Origin: Pseudonocardia sp. MH-G8
GTDB lineage: Bacteria; Actinomycetota; Actinomycetes; Mycobacteriales; Pseudonocardiaceae
Length of the DNA: 64,000 nt
Assembly (NCBI RefSeq): GCF_002262885.1
Contig: NZ_NKYF01000001.1
Span: forward strand, 806,001 to 870,000
Direction: 5' to 3'
Position 1 is the first letter of the stretch, and each line of letters opens with the position of its first letter. Below, one piece after another: positions 8,557 to 16,843 of this stretch. The position numbers and the translations under genes are program-made. The notes beneath the pieces are model-generated. The model saw nothing but the letters and a program-made list of their open reading frames with translations. It was not told the origin of the DNA and searched no databases.

Positions 8557-9681
8557 ATGACGGACCCCCGCGCCAATTTGATCCGCCAGCAGCTCGCCGA
8601 CCTCGGCAGGCGGCATGCCGCCGAGGAGAGCGGCGGTGCGGCCACGCCGCGCAACACCCGAGTGCTCGTGATCGGGAACTTCGGCAACGGCAACACCGGT
8701 GACGAGGCGATGCTCGCCCGCACGCTGCAGGAGCTGCCGGAGGACACCGAGATCCGCGTGGTGTCGCGCAACCCGCGGATGGTGGAGGCGCTGCACCGCG
8801 TTCCGGGTGTGCCGATGGAAGGCCTCGCCTTCGTCAAGGCGCTCAAGTGGTGCGACGGGATCGCGGTCGTGGGCGGCGGGTTGTTCGGGACCGGGGCGTC
8901 GTCCCTGGTGAAGGTGCTGCCGGCGATCGTCTGGGCCGCCACGGCCCGCGGCCGTGACATCACCTACCTCGCCATCGGCGTCTACCCGGGCACGCCGGAG
9001 CGGGTGCTCGACCTGCTGCGTCGCTCGGTGCGCAAGCCCGGCCGCATCAGCGTGCGTGACGAGGTGTCGGCCGCCACCCTCGGCGACCGGATCGTCGCGC
9101 CCGTCGTCGGCGATCTCGCCATGGGCCTCAAGTCCGCCCCGCCCGCCGATGCCCGGCGCGCGCTGGCCGCCGCGGGCGTCGACCCGGCGGTGCCGCTGCT
9201 GCTCGTGGCACCCAAGGCCCTGCCCAACCCGATCCTGGTCGACGCGCTGCAGGACGCGGCGGAGATCCTCGCCCGCCGCTGGATCGAGCGCGGCGGCGCC
9301 GTCGCCGGGCTCGCGATCAGCACCCACGCCGACTACGGCCTCGGCCTGGCCCGTCGCGACGAGATCCTGATCGGCGAGCTGGGCCAGCGGCTCGGACGCC
9401 CGGTGCCGGTGATCGGGCCGCAGCTGCCGCCCTCGCTCGCCAAGGCCGTCGTCGGAGAGGCCGACGCGCTGTTCGGCCTGCGCATCCACTCGCTGGTCTT
9501 CGCCGTGTCCACCGGCGTGCCCTGCCTGGGCGTGGGCTGGGAGGAGCGCACCACCGCGTTCCTGGCCGAGCACGAGCAGTCGGCCATCAGCACCCGCCCG
9601 CCGATGGAGGACCTGCACAGCTGGGTCGACCAGACGCTCCCGGCGCGCTGGTCCGCCCGCCCGAGGCTCCTCTCCTCGTAG
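8557..9681 (+). CDS. Polysaccharide pyruvyl transferase family protein
   Basis: The 374-residue protein has the family's glycine-rich start VLVIGNFGNGNTGDEAML near residue 32, typical of CsaB/WcaK-like proteins. It also has an internal VVGGGLFGTGAS and the C-terminal FGLRIHSLVFAVSTGVP motif with the conserved Arg-Ile-His. Characterised members transfer pyruvyl groups from phosphoenolpyruvate to sugars of cell-wall or exopolysaccharides. No other polysaccharide genes are adjacent, so the acceptor is unknown. The start is supported by GAGGAA eight bases upstream. Confidence 0.85.
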   Translation: MTDPRANLIRQQLADLGRRHAAEESGGAATPRNTRVLVIGNFGNGNTGDEAMLARTLQELPEDTEIRVVSRNPRMVEALHRVPGVPMEGLAFVKALKWCDGIAVVGGGLFGTGASSLVKVLPAIVWAATARGRDITYLAIGVYPGTPERVLDLLRRSVRKPGRISVRDEVSAATLGDRIVAPVVGDLAMGLKSAPPADARRALAAAGVDPAVPLLLVAPKALPNPILVDALQDAAEILARRWIERGGAVAGLAISTHADYGLGLARRDEILIGELGQRLGRPVPVIGPQLPPSLAKAVVGEADALFGLRIHSLVFAVSTGVPCLGVGWEERTTAFLAEHEQSAISTRPPMEDLHSWVDQTLPARWSARPRLLSS

Positions 9682-9695
9682 CCCGACGTCAGCAA

Positions 9696-9732
9696 AGCCA
9701 CCTTCACGTCATCTGGCGTCCTGAAGGTGGCT
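9696..9732. terminator. Hairpin after the pyruvyltransferase-family gene
   Basis: Arms AGCCACCTTCA and TGAAGGTGGCT are perfectly complementary around a 15-base loop, 14 bp past the stop codon. The left flank AGCAAAGCCAC recurs in the hairpin at 38041-38095, so this may be one of a dispersed hairpin type. Confidence 0.6.
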
Positions 9733-9748
9733 CTACCGACATTGCCTC

Positions 9749-9930
9749 TGCAGCCCATGTCCCGGACCCGATGATCACCGGGAGGGGTGGATCGGGACCA
9801 CCGCAAGGTGCGCACGCACCCAGCAGGGACGGGCTCGTCCGGAACGGGCCTGGGCCCGCGCCGGGGGGCCGCCCACCCAACCCCGATATTCGGCAGTCCT
9901 GCCAACCCGGCCACCCCGCCGACGTGCAGG
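9749..9930. repeat. Dispersed intergenic repeat family B, copy 1
   Basis: About 180 bp closely match 39834-40060. Shared blocks include CTGCAGCCCATGTCCC, GGTGGATCGGGACCACC, GGGCCTGGGCCCGCGCC, CCCCGATATTCGGCAGT and CCAACCCGGCCACCCCGCCG. Both copies are intergenic and both are followed by family A type hairpins. Reading frames across it are not kept between the copies, so it is probably non-coding. Confidence 0.75.
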
Positions 9931-9945
9931 AACAGGGGCACGGCC

Positions 9946-10084
9946 TTGATCAGTGAGAATGGCGTGAGGGCGACAGATCTGTCGCTCTCACACCACTCCT
10001 GCCGATCATGGCAGCGAGCCGGCGTGCGAGGAGTACATCAGCCCGGTTGCGAGGACCTGACGTACGGCTCGGACCGATCACGCC
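9946..10084. repeat. Palindromic repeat units related to family A
   Basis: It contains a 28-bp palindrome at 9964-9991 (arms GTGAGGGCGACAGA and TCTGTCGCTCTCAC, one mismatch). It ends in CTGACGTACGGCTCGG followed by ACCGATCAC, the closing element of family A. The block around GCGACAGATC also occurs at 40355-40380, in the same order relative to family B. Confidence 0.6.
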
Positions 10085-10105
10085 GCCCCCGACACGATCC
10101 CGCCG

Positions 10106-10576
10106 CTAGACCCCGTCAGCCGGCGTCCGCCGCAGCATCGGGGGGAGCAGGCGCGCGCCAGGGCCCAGGTCCGACACCCGGTCGTCGGGGTTGTACAGCC
10201 GGCAGCGCTGCAGCGAGAGGCACCCGCAGCCGATGCACGAGTCCAGGCCGTCACGCAGGGCGACGAGGGCCTGGATCTGCTCGTCGAGCCGTCCGCGCCA
10301 GGACTTGGACAGCCGCGACCAGTCCGACTTCGTCGGCGTCCGCCCGTCGGGCAGCTGGTCCAGGCCGGCACGGACCTCGTCGAGGCCCACGCCGATGGTG
10401 CGGGCGGCGCGGATGAAGGCGAGCCTGCGCAGCACGGAGCGCTCGTAGCGGCGCTGGCCACCCGACGTGCGCGTGGTGCGCAGCAACCCTTCCCGCTCGT
10501 AGTAGCGCAGTGCCGACTGCGGGAAGCCGCTGCGGTGCGCCACCTCCCCGATGGTGAGGAGGTCCTTCGTGTCCAT
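10106..10576 (-). CDS. soxR: Redox-sensing transcriptional activator SoxR
   Basis: A 156-residue MerR-family protein. The N-terminal helix-turn-helix reads LTIGEVAHRSGFPQSALRYYE, a long dimerisation helix follows, and the C-terminal loop CIGCGCLSLQRC holds the [2Fe-2S] cluster that defines SoxR. In actinobacteria SoxR responds to redox-active compounds rather than mainly to superoxide, and it controls transporters and oxidoreductases. ATG at 10576 is chosen because the reading frame upstream runs into the operator. The gene is divergent from the QueA-like gene at 10669, and a SoxR-type box lies between them. Confidence 0.92.
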   Translation of the reverse strand: MDTKDLLTIGEVAHRSGFPQSALRYYEREGLLRTTRTSGGQRRYERSVLRRLAFIRAARTIGVGLDEVRAGLDQLPDGRTPTKSDWSRLSKSWRGRLDEQIQALVALRDGLDSCIGCGCLSLQRCRLYNPDDRVSDLGPGARLLPPMLRRTPADGV

Positions 10577-10593
10577 CCCGCGCGCCACCTTCC

Positions 10594-10624
10594 TTGACCT
10601 CAACCTGACTTCAAGTAGCACCGT
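10594..10624 (+). promoter_or_regulatory. SoxR-type operator/promoter before the QueA-like gene
   Basis: The box reads CCTCAA, six bases, TTCAAG; the known SoxR consensus is CCTCAA-N6-TTGAGG. It overlaps a -35-like TTGACC at 10594-10599, separated by 19 bp from CACCGT. A 19-bp spacer is typical of promoters activated by MerR-type untwisting. Read on the plus strand it faces the QueA-like gene. Binding is inferred. Confidence 0.6.
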
Positions 10625-10668
10625 ACAGGCATGACCTGCGCACCCGCCATCGTCACCGGGGCCACGAG

Positions 10669-11739
10669 ATGAGCACCGCCCGCGACGAGCCGCCGGGGCT
10701 GCGGGCCGGCGAGCCGGCGGAGGCGAGGGGGCTCGCCCGCGACGAGGTCCGCCTGCTCGTGGCCCGCGAGCGCAGCCCGCTGCGGCACACGACGTTCCGG
10801 GCGCTGCCGGCCGCGTTGCGCCGGGGCGACCTCGTCGTCGTCAACACGTCCGACACCGAGCCGGCCGCCGTCGACGGCCGGCGCCCCGACGGGTCGCCCG
10901 TCGCGCTGCACGTCTCGGGACCGGCACCCGACGACCTGCACGTCGTCGAGTTGCGGAGGCCGGACGGCCGCCGCGTGACCGACGCGGTGGCGGGCGAGTG
11001 CGTGCGCCTGCCGTGCGGGGTGGTGGCCACCTTGATCACCGGCCACCCGGACCCCCGCGTCGTCTCCGGCAACGGGCCGTGGCGGGCGCGCATCCCGGTC
11101 GCAGGCGGCCTGCGCGCGTGGTTGGCGTGCACGGGTCGCCCGATCCGCTCACCGCACGTGTCGCAGGAGTGGCCGCTCGAGGCCTTCCGGACCGTGTTCT
11201 CCCAGCCCGAGCCGGAGTTCGGCAGCGCCGAGATGCCGAGCGCGGGCCGCCCGTTCACACCCGAGGTCCTGGACGGCCTGCGCACGCGGGGTATCGGCCT
11301 GGCGCGGCTCGCCCTGCACGCCGGGATCTCGTCCCCGGCCGCCGGCGAGGCGCCGCTGCCGGAGCGCTACCGCGTGCCCGCGGCCGCCGCGGACGCGGTC
11401 AACGCGGCGCACGCGGCCGGTGGGCGCGTGGTGGCCGTGGGCGCGACGGTCGCGCGCGCCCTGGAGACCGTGGCCGATCCGGCGGGTCGCGTCGCGGCCG
11501 GGGCCGGTTGGACGCACCTGCTGCTCGGGCCCCACCGCGGAGCCCGGGTCGTCGACGGCCTGCTCACCGGTTGGCACGATCCTGCGGCGGCACACCTGCC
11601 GGCACTGCTCGAGACGATCGCGGGCGCACGTCTCGTGGAGCGCGCCTACGCCGCCGCCCGCCAGCACGGATACCGGTCAGAGGAGTTCGGGGACTCCTGC
11701 CTCCTGCTCCCTGCGTGCTCCACTCGTCGCGCTCAGTGA
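10669..11739 (+). CDS. QueA-like S-adenosylmethionine:tRNA ribosyltransferase-isomerase family protein
   Basis: The 356-residue protein follows QueA throughout: GDLVVVNTSDTEPA near residue 50 (QueA has GDLLVFNDTRVIPA), EMPSAGRPFTPEVL near 190, GGRVVAVGATVARALETV near 245, then VVDGLLTGWHDP and YAAARQHGYRSEEFGDSCLLL at the end. QueA transfers the ribosyl part of SAM to preQ1-modified tRNA in queuosine synthesis. No other queuosine genes are nearby, and several residues differ in the conserved blocks, so this may be an actinobacterial paralogue with another substrate. It sits downstream of a SoxR-type promoter. Confidence 0.78.
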   Translation: MSTARDEPPGLRAGEPAEARGLARDEVRLLVARERSPLRHTTFRALPAALRRGDLVVVNTSDTEPAAVDGRRPDGSPVALHVSGPAPDDLHVVELRRPDGRRVTDAVAGECVRLPCGVVATLITGHPDPRVVSGNGPWRARIPVAGGLRAWLACTGRPIRSPHVSQEWPLEAFRTVFSQPEPEFGSAEMPSAGRPFTPEVLDGLRTRGIGLARLALHAGISSPAAGEAPLPERYRVPAAAADAVNAAHAAGGRVVAVGATVARALETVADPAGRVAAGAGWTHLLLGPHRGARVVDGLLTGWHDPAAAHLPALLETIAGARLVERAYAAARQHGYRSEEFGDSCLLLPACSTRRAQ

Positions 11740-11977
11740 CCGCTCGTCGGAGACGGTCGAAATGCCCCTCGGTTGCCTCTAGCCGACGAACGGCAGCTCA
11801 GCTGCGGTGAACTGCAGGTGATCCTCTTGTCTCCACGCAACTACTCGGCATAAAGTGTCGCCCAGCGTCACGATCTGATCACGAGCGCAGCAGGACCGGG
11901 CTCCCCACCCGGTCCCCGGACCCCCGACCGGCAGCGCCGCGAGAAGGTCGCTCCCCAGCGCTGAAAGGGTTTGCTAC

Positions 11978-12751
11978 GTGGCAGGTCACCGCTCCCCCCG
12001 TGGTGTTCGTGCGTCTCACACCTCTCAAACCGGCCGCCACCAGGCGGCCCACCGGCCGGCTCCGGCCGGGCCCTCGCTCGGCACGACCGTGCTGGCCACC
12101 ACCGCCGCCGTCGGCGCCGTGGCCACCGGCGCTTTCACCGCACTCCTCCCCACCCCGGCCGACGGCACGACCACCACGGCCGCCGCTGACGCTCCGTACG
12201 ACACCGTCCTCGCGGCCGAGAGCAGCGAGCTCGAGACGGCCGCGGAGTCGACCCGGTTCTCCACCGCCGTGCTCCCCGTCGAGCTCGCGGCGGAGGCCGT
12301 TCCGGCCGACGAGCACCTGGCCCGCCTCGTGCAGGGGGCCGAGATCGCCGAGCTGCACGCGGAGCAGGCACGCGAGGAAGCCCGGATCGAGGCCCTGATC
12401 GAACGCGGCGGCGTGGACGGCTGGATCGCTGAGGCCCTGCAGACCCTCGAGCTGCCCCAGGACCTCGCCTCCGGCGTCAAGAAGATCGTCATGGCGGAGT
12501 CGGGCGGTAACCCGCGCGCGATCAACAACTGGGACAGCAACGCCGCCCGCGGCACCCCGTCCCAGGGCCTCATGCAGACGATCCCGTCGACCTACCGGCA
12601 CTACGTGCACCCCGAGTTCGAGGGCCGGTCGATCACCGACCCGGTCGCCAACATCACCGCCGGGGTTCGCTACATGATCGACAACTACGGCGTGGACACC
12701 CTCGAGGCTGGCGGCCGCAGCAACGGCTCCGGGAGCTACGTCGGGTACTGA
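11978..12751 (+). CDS. Exported lytic transglycosylase (SLT domain)
   Basis: A GTG start preceded by GAAAGGG gives 257 residues. After ~30 polar residues comes a hydrophobic segment (LGTTVLATTAAVGAVATGAF), probably a signal or anchor. A charged coiled-coil-like region follows, near residues 75-140. The SLT domain at the C-terminus has the catalytic Glu in MAESGGNPRAIN, then SQGLMQTIPSTYRHY and ITAGVRYMIDNYG. Such enzymes cleave peptidoglycan between MurNAc and GlcNAc. The 238-bp upstream region contains GC-rich hairpin potential, but I could not recognise a c-di-AMP riboswitch, which sometimes precedes such genes. Confidence 0.85.
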   Translation: MAGHRSPRGVRASHTSQTGRHQAAHRPAPAGPSLGTTVLATTAAVGAVATGAFTALLPTPADGTTTTAAADAPYDTVLAAESSELETAAESTRFSTAVLPVELAAEAVPADEHLARLVQGAEIAELHAEQAREEARIEALIERGGVDGWIAEALQTLELPQDLASGVKKIVMAESGGNPRAINNWDSNAARGTPSQGLMQTIPSTYRHYVHPEFEGRSITDPVANITAGVRYMIDNYGVDTLEAGGRSNGSGSYVGY

Positions 12752-12893
12752 GCGGGCCCAGGGCCTCGATCGCCCGGGTACTACCGCCCCACCGCGCCCC
12801 TTCCGCCCCGAGCTGCAGGGGCTCCGCGCGCTGGCCGTCGCACTCGTCGTCCTCCACCACGTCTGGACGGGCCGGGTCTCCGGCGGCGTCGAC

Positions 12894-14750
12894 GTGTTCT
12901 TCGTGATCTCGGGCTTCCTGCTGACCGGGCAGCTCGCCCGCGCCGCCGGCCGGGGCCCGCTCGAGCTGCGCCGCCGGTGGAGCCGCATGGTCCTGCGGCT
13001 GCTGCCGGCCGCGGCCACCGTGTTGATCGGCACCGTCGTCGCGGGGGCGGTGCTGCTGCCCGAAGGCCGCTGGAACCAGACCGTGCGCGAGGTCGTCGCC
13101 ACGGTGTTCTTCGTGGAGAACTGGCAGCTCGCCGCCGACGCCGTGGACTACGCCGCCCGGTCGAACACCACGAGCGTCGTGCAGCACTTCTGGTCGCTGT
13201 CCATCCAGGTCCAGTTCTTCGTGGTGTGGCCGCTGCTCGTCGCGCTGGTGGCACTCGTCGCGGGGAACGCCACCCACCGCCTGCACACGCACCTGACGCT
13301 GGTGCTGCTCGGGGTGTTCGGCTGCTCCCTCAGCTTCTCCGTCGCGCTCACCGCGGCCGACCAGCCCCAGGCGTACTTCCACTCGCTCACCCGGGTGTGG
13401 GAGTTCGCGTTGGGCGGGCTCCTGGCACTGTGGATCGATCGCGTCCCGTGGACGCGCGGCGAGCGCGTCGCGTTCGGTTGGATCGGGGTGATCGGCCTGC
13501 TCGCCTGCGGGTTCGTGCTCGACGGCGCCTCCGTGTTCCCCGGCTACGCGGCGCTGTGGCCCGTCGTCTGCGCGCTGCTGGTGCTGCAGGCCGGTGTCAC
13601 GCGCTCCCGCTACGGCGTGGACCGGTTCCTCACCTGGCCGCCGGCGCGGCGGCTGGGCGACCTGAGCTACCCGCTCTACCTGTGGCACTGGCCGGTGCTC
13701 ATGCTGTTCATGGTGGCCCGGGACCGGGACAGCGTCGGATTGCTGGGCGGTCTCGCCGTGATCGCCCTCTCGGTCCTGCTCGCGGTGTTCACCTCCCGCG
13801 CCGTGGAGGACCCGGCCGTGCGGCTGCCCATCGGCGTCGGCGACACGTACCGCTTCGGCGCCGCCACCGTGACGGTCGTCCTGATCGCCGCGTCGCTCTG
13901 GCAGCTCGCCGCCACCCACCGGGACCGTCCGTCCGACGGGCTCGGTGGGCCCGAGAACCCCGGCGCCGTCGCGCTCGTCGACGGCGCCCCCGAACCGGGT
14001 CCGCTGCTCCCGGCGCCCGTGTCGGTGTACGAGGACTGGGTGCGGGTCGACGAGTGGGACTGCTCCCCGCTCGCCGGGTTCCGCACCGACGTCTGCACGC
14101 AGCCGGTGGAGGCGCCGCCGAGCCGTCGGGTCGTCGTGGTCGGGGACTCCCACCTCCAGCAGTTCACCGGGGCGCTCATCCCGATCGCCGCGCAGCACGG
14201 CTGGCAGCTGACCACCATGCTCCAGGGCGCGTGCCCGTTCTCGACGGCGTCGGAGGTCGACCCGGAGAACGCCGAGTGCCTCGCCTGGAACGACGCGGCG
14301 GCGGCCGAGATCGCCGCGATGCGGCCCGACGCCGTGGTCACCCTCGCCAGTCGCGACGTCCGCAGCGACCGCACCGAGCAGACGCCTCCCGGCTTCGTCG
14401 AGCGGTGGCAGCAGCTGGACGAGCTCGGCATCCCGGTGCTCGCCGTGCGCGACAACCCGAGGTTCGACTACTCGGTGCCCGACTGCATGCGCCAGGAGGG
14501 CCGCGATGCGCAGGCGTGCGGCGCGGACCGCGACGACATCTACGCACCCGAGCCGCCCTACGCCCGTCGCGAGGGCGTGCCACCGAACGTCACCTTCCTC
14601 GACCTGGCCGACTTCGTCTGCGACGAGAGCCGCTGCCCGGCCGAGATCGGCAACGTCCTGGTCTACCTCGACGACAACCACCTCACGGCCGCCTACGCCC
14701 GCACCCTCGCGTTCGTGATCGAGGACCGGGTCGTCACCACCGTCGGCTAG
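12894..14750 (+). CDS. Acyltransferase 3 / SGNH-domain membrane protein (OafA-like)
   Basis: The N-terminal ~330 residues form a multi-helix acyltransferase 3 domain (FFVISGFLLTGQLARAA, then YPLYLWHWPVLML). The C-terminal ~220 residues carry an extracytoplasmic SGNH hydrolase-like domain with VVVVGDSHLQQF and a final DDNHLTAAYARTL holding the Asp and His. Such proteins O-acetylate cell-surface glycans. The start is odd. Homology begins about 31 codons upstream (FRPELQGLRALAVALVVLHH encoded from ~12801), yet no ATG, GTG or TTG occurs in frame between the stop at 12675 and the GTG at 12894. The coordinate given is only the first canonical start. Confidence 0.85.
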   Translation: MFFVISGFLLTGQLARAAGRGPLELRRRWSRMVLRLLPAAATVLIGTVVAGAVLLPEGRWNQTVREVVATVFFVENWQLAADAVDYAARSNTTSVVQHFWSLSIQVQFFVVWPLLVALVALVAGNATHRLHTHLTLVLLGVFGCSLSFSVALTAADQPQAYFHSLTRVWEFALGGLLALWIDRVPWTRGERVAFGWIGVIGLLACGFVLDGASVFPGYAALWPVVCALLVLQAGVTRSRYGVDRFLTWPPARRLGDLSYPLYLWHWPVLMLFMVARDRDSVGLLGGLAVIALSVLLAVFTSRAVEDPAVRLPIGVGDTYRFGAATVTVVLIAASLWQLAATHRDRPSDGLGGPENPGAVALVDGAPEPGPLLPAPVSVYEDWVRVDEWDCSPLAGFRTDVCTQPVEAPPSRRVVVVGDSHLQQFTGALIPIAAQHGWQLTTMLQGACPFSTASEVDPENAECLAWNDAAAAEIAAMRPDAVVTLASRDVRSDRTEQTPPGFVERWQQLDELGIPVLAVRDNPRFDYSVPDCMRQEGRDAQACGADRDDIYAPEPPYARREGVPPNVTFLDLADFVCDESRCPAEIGNVLVYLDDNHLTAAYARTLAFVIEDRVVTTVG

Positions 14751-14763
14751 CGAGCGGGCCTCT

Positions 14764-14997
14764 CTACGCGGGCGTGTGGACCGGCCGCGCCCGCTCCCCG
14801 CCGACCGCGACGACGTCCCCGGATCGCAGCTGCGCACCCCGGCGCGTCTCCAGCCGCCCGTTCACCTGGACCTCCTCGGCCTCCAGGAGCTCCCGCGCGT
14901 GGGCTCCGTGCTCGGCGAGCCCGGCCAGCTTGAGGAACTGGCCGAGCCGGATGGGGTCCTCGGCGATCGGGACGTCCTGGATCGGTGCGCGGCTCAT
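14764..14997 (-). CDS. S4-domain RNA-binding protein (YbcJ-like)
   Basis: The 77-residue protein is essentially one S4 domain: [17 protein letters not shown], then [18 protein letters not shown] and [10 protein letters not shown]4 modules bind structured RNA in ribosomal proteins, pseudouridine synthases and stand-alone proteins like this one. The ATG at 14997 gives the family's usual size; longer frames upstream are shadows of the next gene. It lies 14 bp downstream of the isochorismatase-family gene, probably as one operon. Confidence 0.8.
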   Translation of the reverse strand: MSRAPIQDVPIAEDPIRLGQFLKLAGLAEHGAHARELLEAEEVQVNGRLETRRGAQLRSGDVVAVGGERARPVHTPA

Positions 14998-15011
14998 CCG
15001 CCCATCGTCTC

Positions 15012-15674
15012 TCACCGTGCCAGCATCGCGATGACGTCGGCCGTGGACCGCACGTCCCCGAACGTGCGGTAGACGGTCCGCAACGACGCGTTGTGCGCCG
15101 AGTCCAGCACGTCGGCCGTCGCGTCGGCCACGAAGATCACGCGGTGGCCGAGCGTGGCGGCGTCCCGTGCGCTGGACTCGCAGCAGACGCTCGTCACCGT
15201 GCCCGTCACGAGGACGGTGTCGACGCCCCGCTCGGCCAGGGCGGAGGGAAGGGTGGACCGCCCGGGGAAGAAGGCGCTGGACGCGCTCTTCTCCGCCCAG
15301 ACGTCTCCCGGCTGTGCGTCCAGGCCCGGCCACAGGCGCTCGGGCAGCGGGCCGGTGCCGCCCGACCCGGCGAACGCCGCCGCCACGGCGTCACCGAAGA
15401 AGCCGACCGCCCAGTCCGTGGCAGGAGCGACCGCGGGCAGTACCCACGCCACCGACGCGCCGACCGCGCGGGCCGAGGACGCCAGCGCGTTGACGTTCGG
15501 CACGATGCCGTGGAAGTACGGCCCGGTGTCGGCGAAGAACGCCACCATGTCGATCACGACGAGCGCGGTCCGGGCCGGATCGAGCGTCTCGTAGGCGTGC
15601 CGGCGCCCCCGCCGCGACTCCTGGCGGGCGTACTCGCGCTCGGGGATGGACCAGTCGTGCGGCGCGCTCGTCAC
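15012..15674 (-). CDS. Isochorismatase-family cysteine hydrolase
   Basis: The 220-residue protein has the family's catalytic triad: Asp in [11 protein letters not shown] near residue 34, Lys in AEKSASSAF near 120, and Cys in [17 protein letters not shown] near 155. Members hydrolyse vinyl ethers such as isochorismate, or amides such as nicotinamide and N-carbamoyl compounds. The neighbourhood does not indicate which. The GTG at 15674 is preferred, because a longer frame upstream runs antisense to the YnfA-like gene. Confidence 0.82.
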   Translation of the reverse strand: MTSAPHDWSIPEREYARQESRRGRRHAYETLDPARTALVVIDMVAFFADTGPYFHGIVPNVNALASSARAVGASVAWVLPAVAPATDWAVGFFGDAVAAAFAGSGGTGPLPERLWPGLDAQPGDVWAEKSASSAFFPGRSTLPSALAERGVDTVLVTGTVTSVCCESSARDAATLGHRVIFVADATADVLDSAHNASLRTVYRTFGDVRSTADVIAMLAR

Positions 15675-15704
15675 CCGCCGAGCATCGCACCTAGATTTCC
15701 GCAT

Positions 15705-16040
15705 GTGATCGTCGCGCGCTCGATCGTCCTGTTCCTCCTCGCCGCGGTGGCCGAGATCGGCGGTGCCTGGCTCGTCTGGCAGGGCGTGCGGGAGCACCGC
15801 GGCCTGCTCTGGATCGGCGCCGGGGTGCTGGCTCTGGGCGCATACGGGTTCGTCGCCACGCTGCAGCCCGACCCGAACTTCGGGCGGATCCTCGCCGCCT
15901 ACGGCGGGGTCTTCGTGGCCGGCTCCCTCCTGTGGGGCGTCGCGGTCGACGGCTTCCGACCCGACCGCTACGACGTCGTGGGCGCCGTGATCTGCCTCGT
16001 CGGGGTCGCCGTGATCATGTATGGGCCGCGCGGGGCCTGA
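15705..16040 (+). CDS. YnfA-family (UPF0060) small membrane protein
   Basis: 111 residues with four hydrophobic segments and the family motifs [19 protein letters not shown] near residue 10, [23 protein letters not shown] in the middle and [21 protein letters not shown] at the end. YnfA proteins resemble small multidrug resistance transporters, but their physiological substrate is unsettled. The start is a GTG at 15705, 30 bp from the divergent isochorismatase-family gene. Confidence 0.88.
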   Translation: MIVARSIVLFLLAAVAEIGGAWLVWQGVREHRGLLWIGAGVLALGAYGFVATLQPDPNFGRILAAYGGVFVAGSLLWGVAVDGFRPDRYDVVGAVICLVGVAVIMYGPRGA

Positions 16041-16092
16041 ACGGCGCCGCAAACGGGTTGGCCCGCGGTCCCGCGAGGGTCAACCTCGTCCC

Positions 16093-16833
16093 ATGGTCGA
16101 TCAACCCCTCGAGCACGATGCCGCGCAGCACTGGGAGTCCCACGCCGCCGAATGGACCCGGTGGGCGCGCGAGCCCGGCCACGACGTGTTCTGGTCCTAC
16201 CGCCGGCAGTTCCGCGAGTTCGTCCCGGCACCCGGCGCCTCGACGCTGGAGATCGGGTGCGGCGAGGGACGCATCTCCCGCGAGCTCACCGACCTGGGCC
16301 ACCGGGTCACGGCAACCGACATCTCCCCCAGCCTGCTCGCCGCCGCCGAGGAGGCCGGCTCCGCCGACCGCTACCAGGTGGCCGACGCCGGCGACCTGCC
16401 CTTCGACGACAACGCGTTCGACCGCGTGGTGGCCTACAACGTGCTGATGGACGTCCCCGACATGCCGGCGGCCGTCGCGGAGGCCGCCCGCGTCCTGGCT
16501 CCCGGCGGCCGCCTGACCGTCTCGATCGTCCATCCCTTCATCGACCGCGGCGCGTTCGCCGACGACGGGCCCGACGCCGTCTTCGAGGTCGGGGGCAGCT
16601 ACTTCGACCGCGAGCACTTCACCGGCACCGAGCAGCGCAGCGGGCACGTGATGCACTTCGCCGGCTGGTCCCACCCGTTGCGCGGCTACACCGCCGCCCT
16701 CACCGACGCGGGACTGGCGATCACAGCCGTGCACGAGCCGCGTCCGAGCGAGGCGGGCGACGACCGCGCCGCGGTCTCCCGGTGGAACCGCCTGCCCCTC
16801 TTCCTGTGGCTCAACTGCGCGCACCTGGCCTGA
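16093..16833 (+). CDS. Class I SAM-dependent methyltransferase
   Basis: The 246-residue protein has motif I STLEIGCGEGRISRELTDLG near residue 50, an acidic TATDIS after the second strand, DAGDLPFDDNAFDRVVAYN, and VLAPGGRLTVSIVHP. This is the Methyltransf_11 pattern shared by many small-molecule methyltransferases. Substrate unknown. The ATG at 16093 is used because the in-frame start at 16021 would overlap the preceding YnfA-like gene and adds only basic residues. Confidence 0.82.
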   Translation: MVDQPLEHDAAQHWESHAAEWTRWAREPGHDVFWSYRRQFREFVPAPGASTLEIGCGEGRISRELTDLGHRVTATDISPSLLAAAEEAGSADRYQVADAGDLPFDDNAFDRVVAYNVLMDVPDMPAAVAEAARVLAPGGRLTVSIVHPFIDRGAFADDGPDAVFEVGGSYFDREHFTGTEQRSGHVMHFAGWSHPLRGYTAALTDAGLAITAVHEPRPSEAGDDRAAVSRWNRLPLFLWLNCAHLA

Positions 16834-16843
16834 CGGGGTCCGT

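Noticed and set aside
9787..10416. Plus-strand frame across family B repeat and into soxR
   Set aside because: The corresponding frame shifts in the second repeat copy, so it is not conserved as protein.
11740..11977. Possible c-di-AMP (ydaO-type) riboswitch before the transglycosylase gene
   Set aside because: Such riboswitches often precede wall hydrolase genes, but I could not find the conserved core sequences here.
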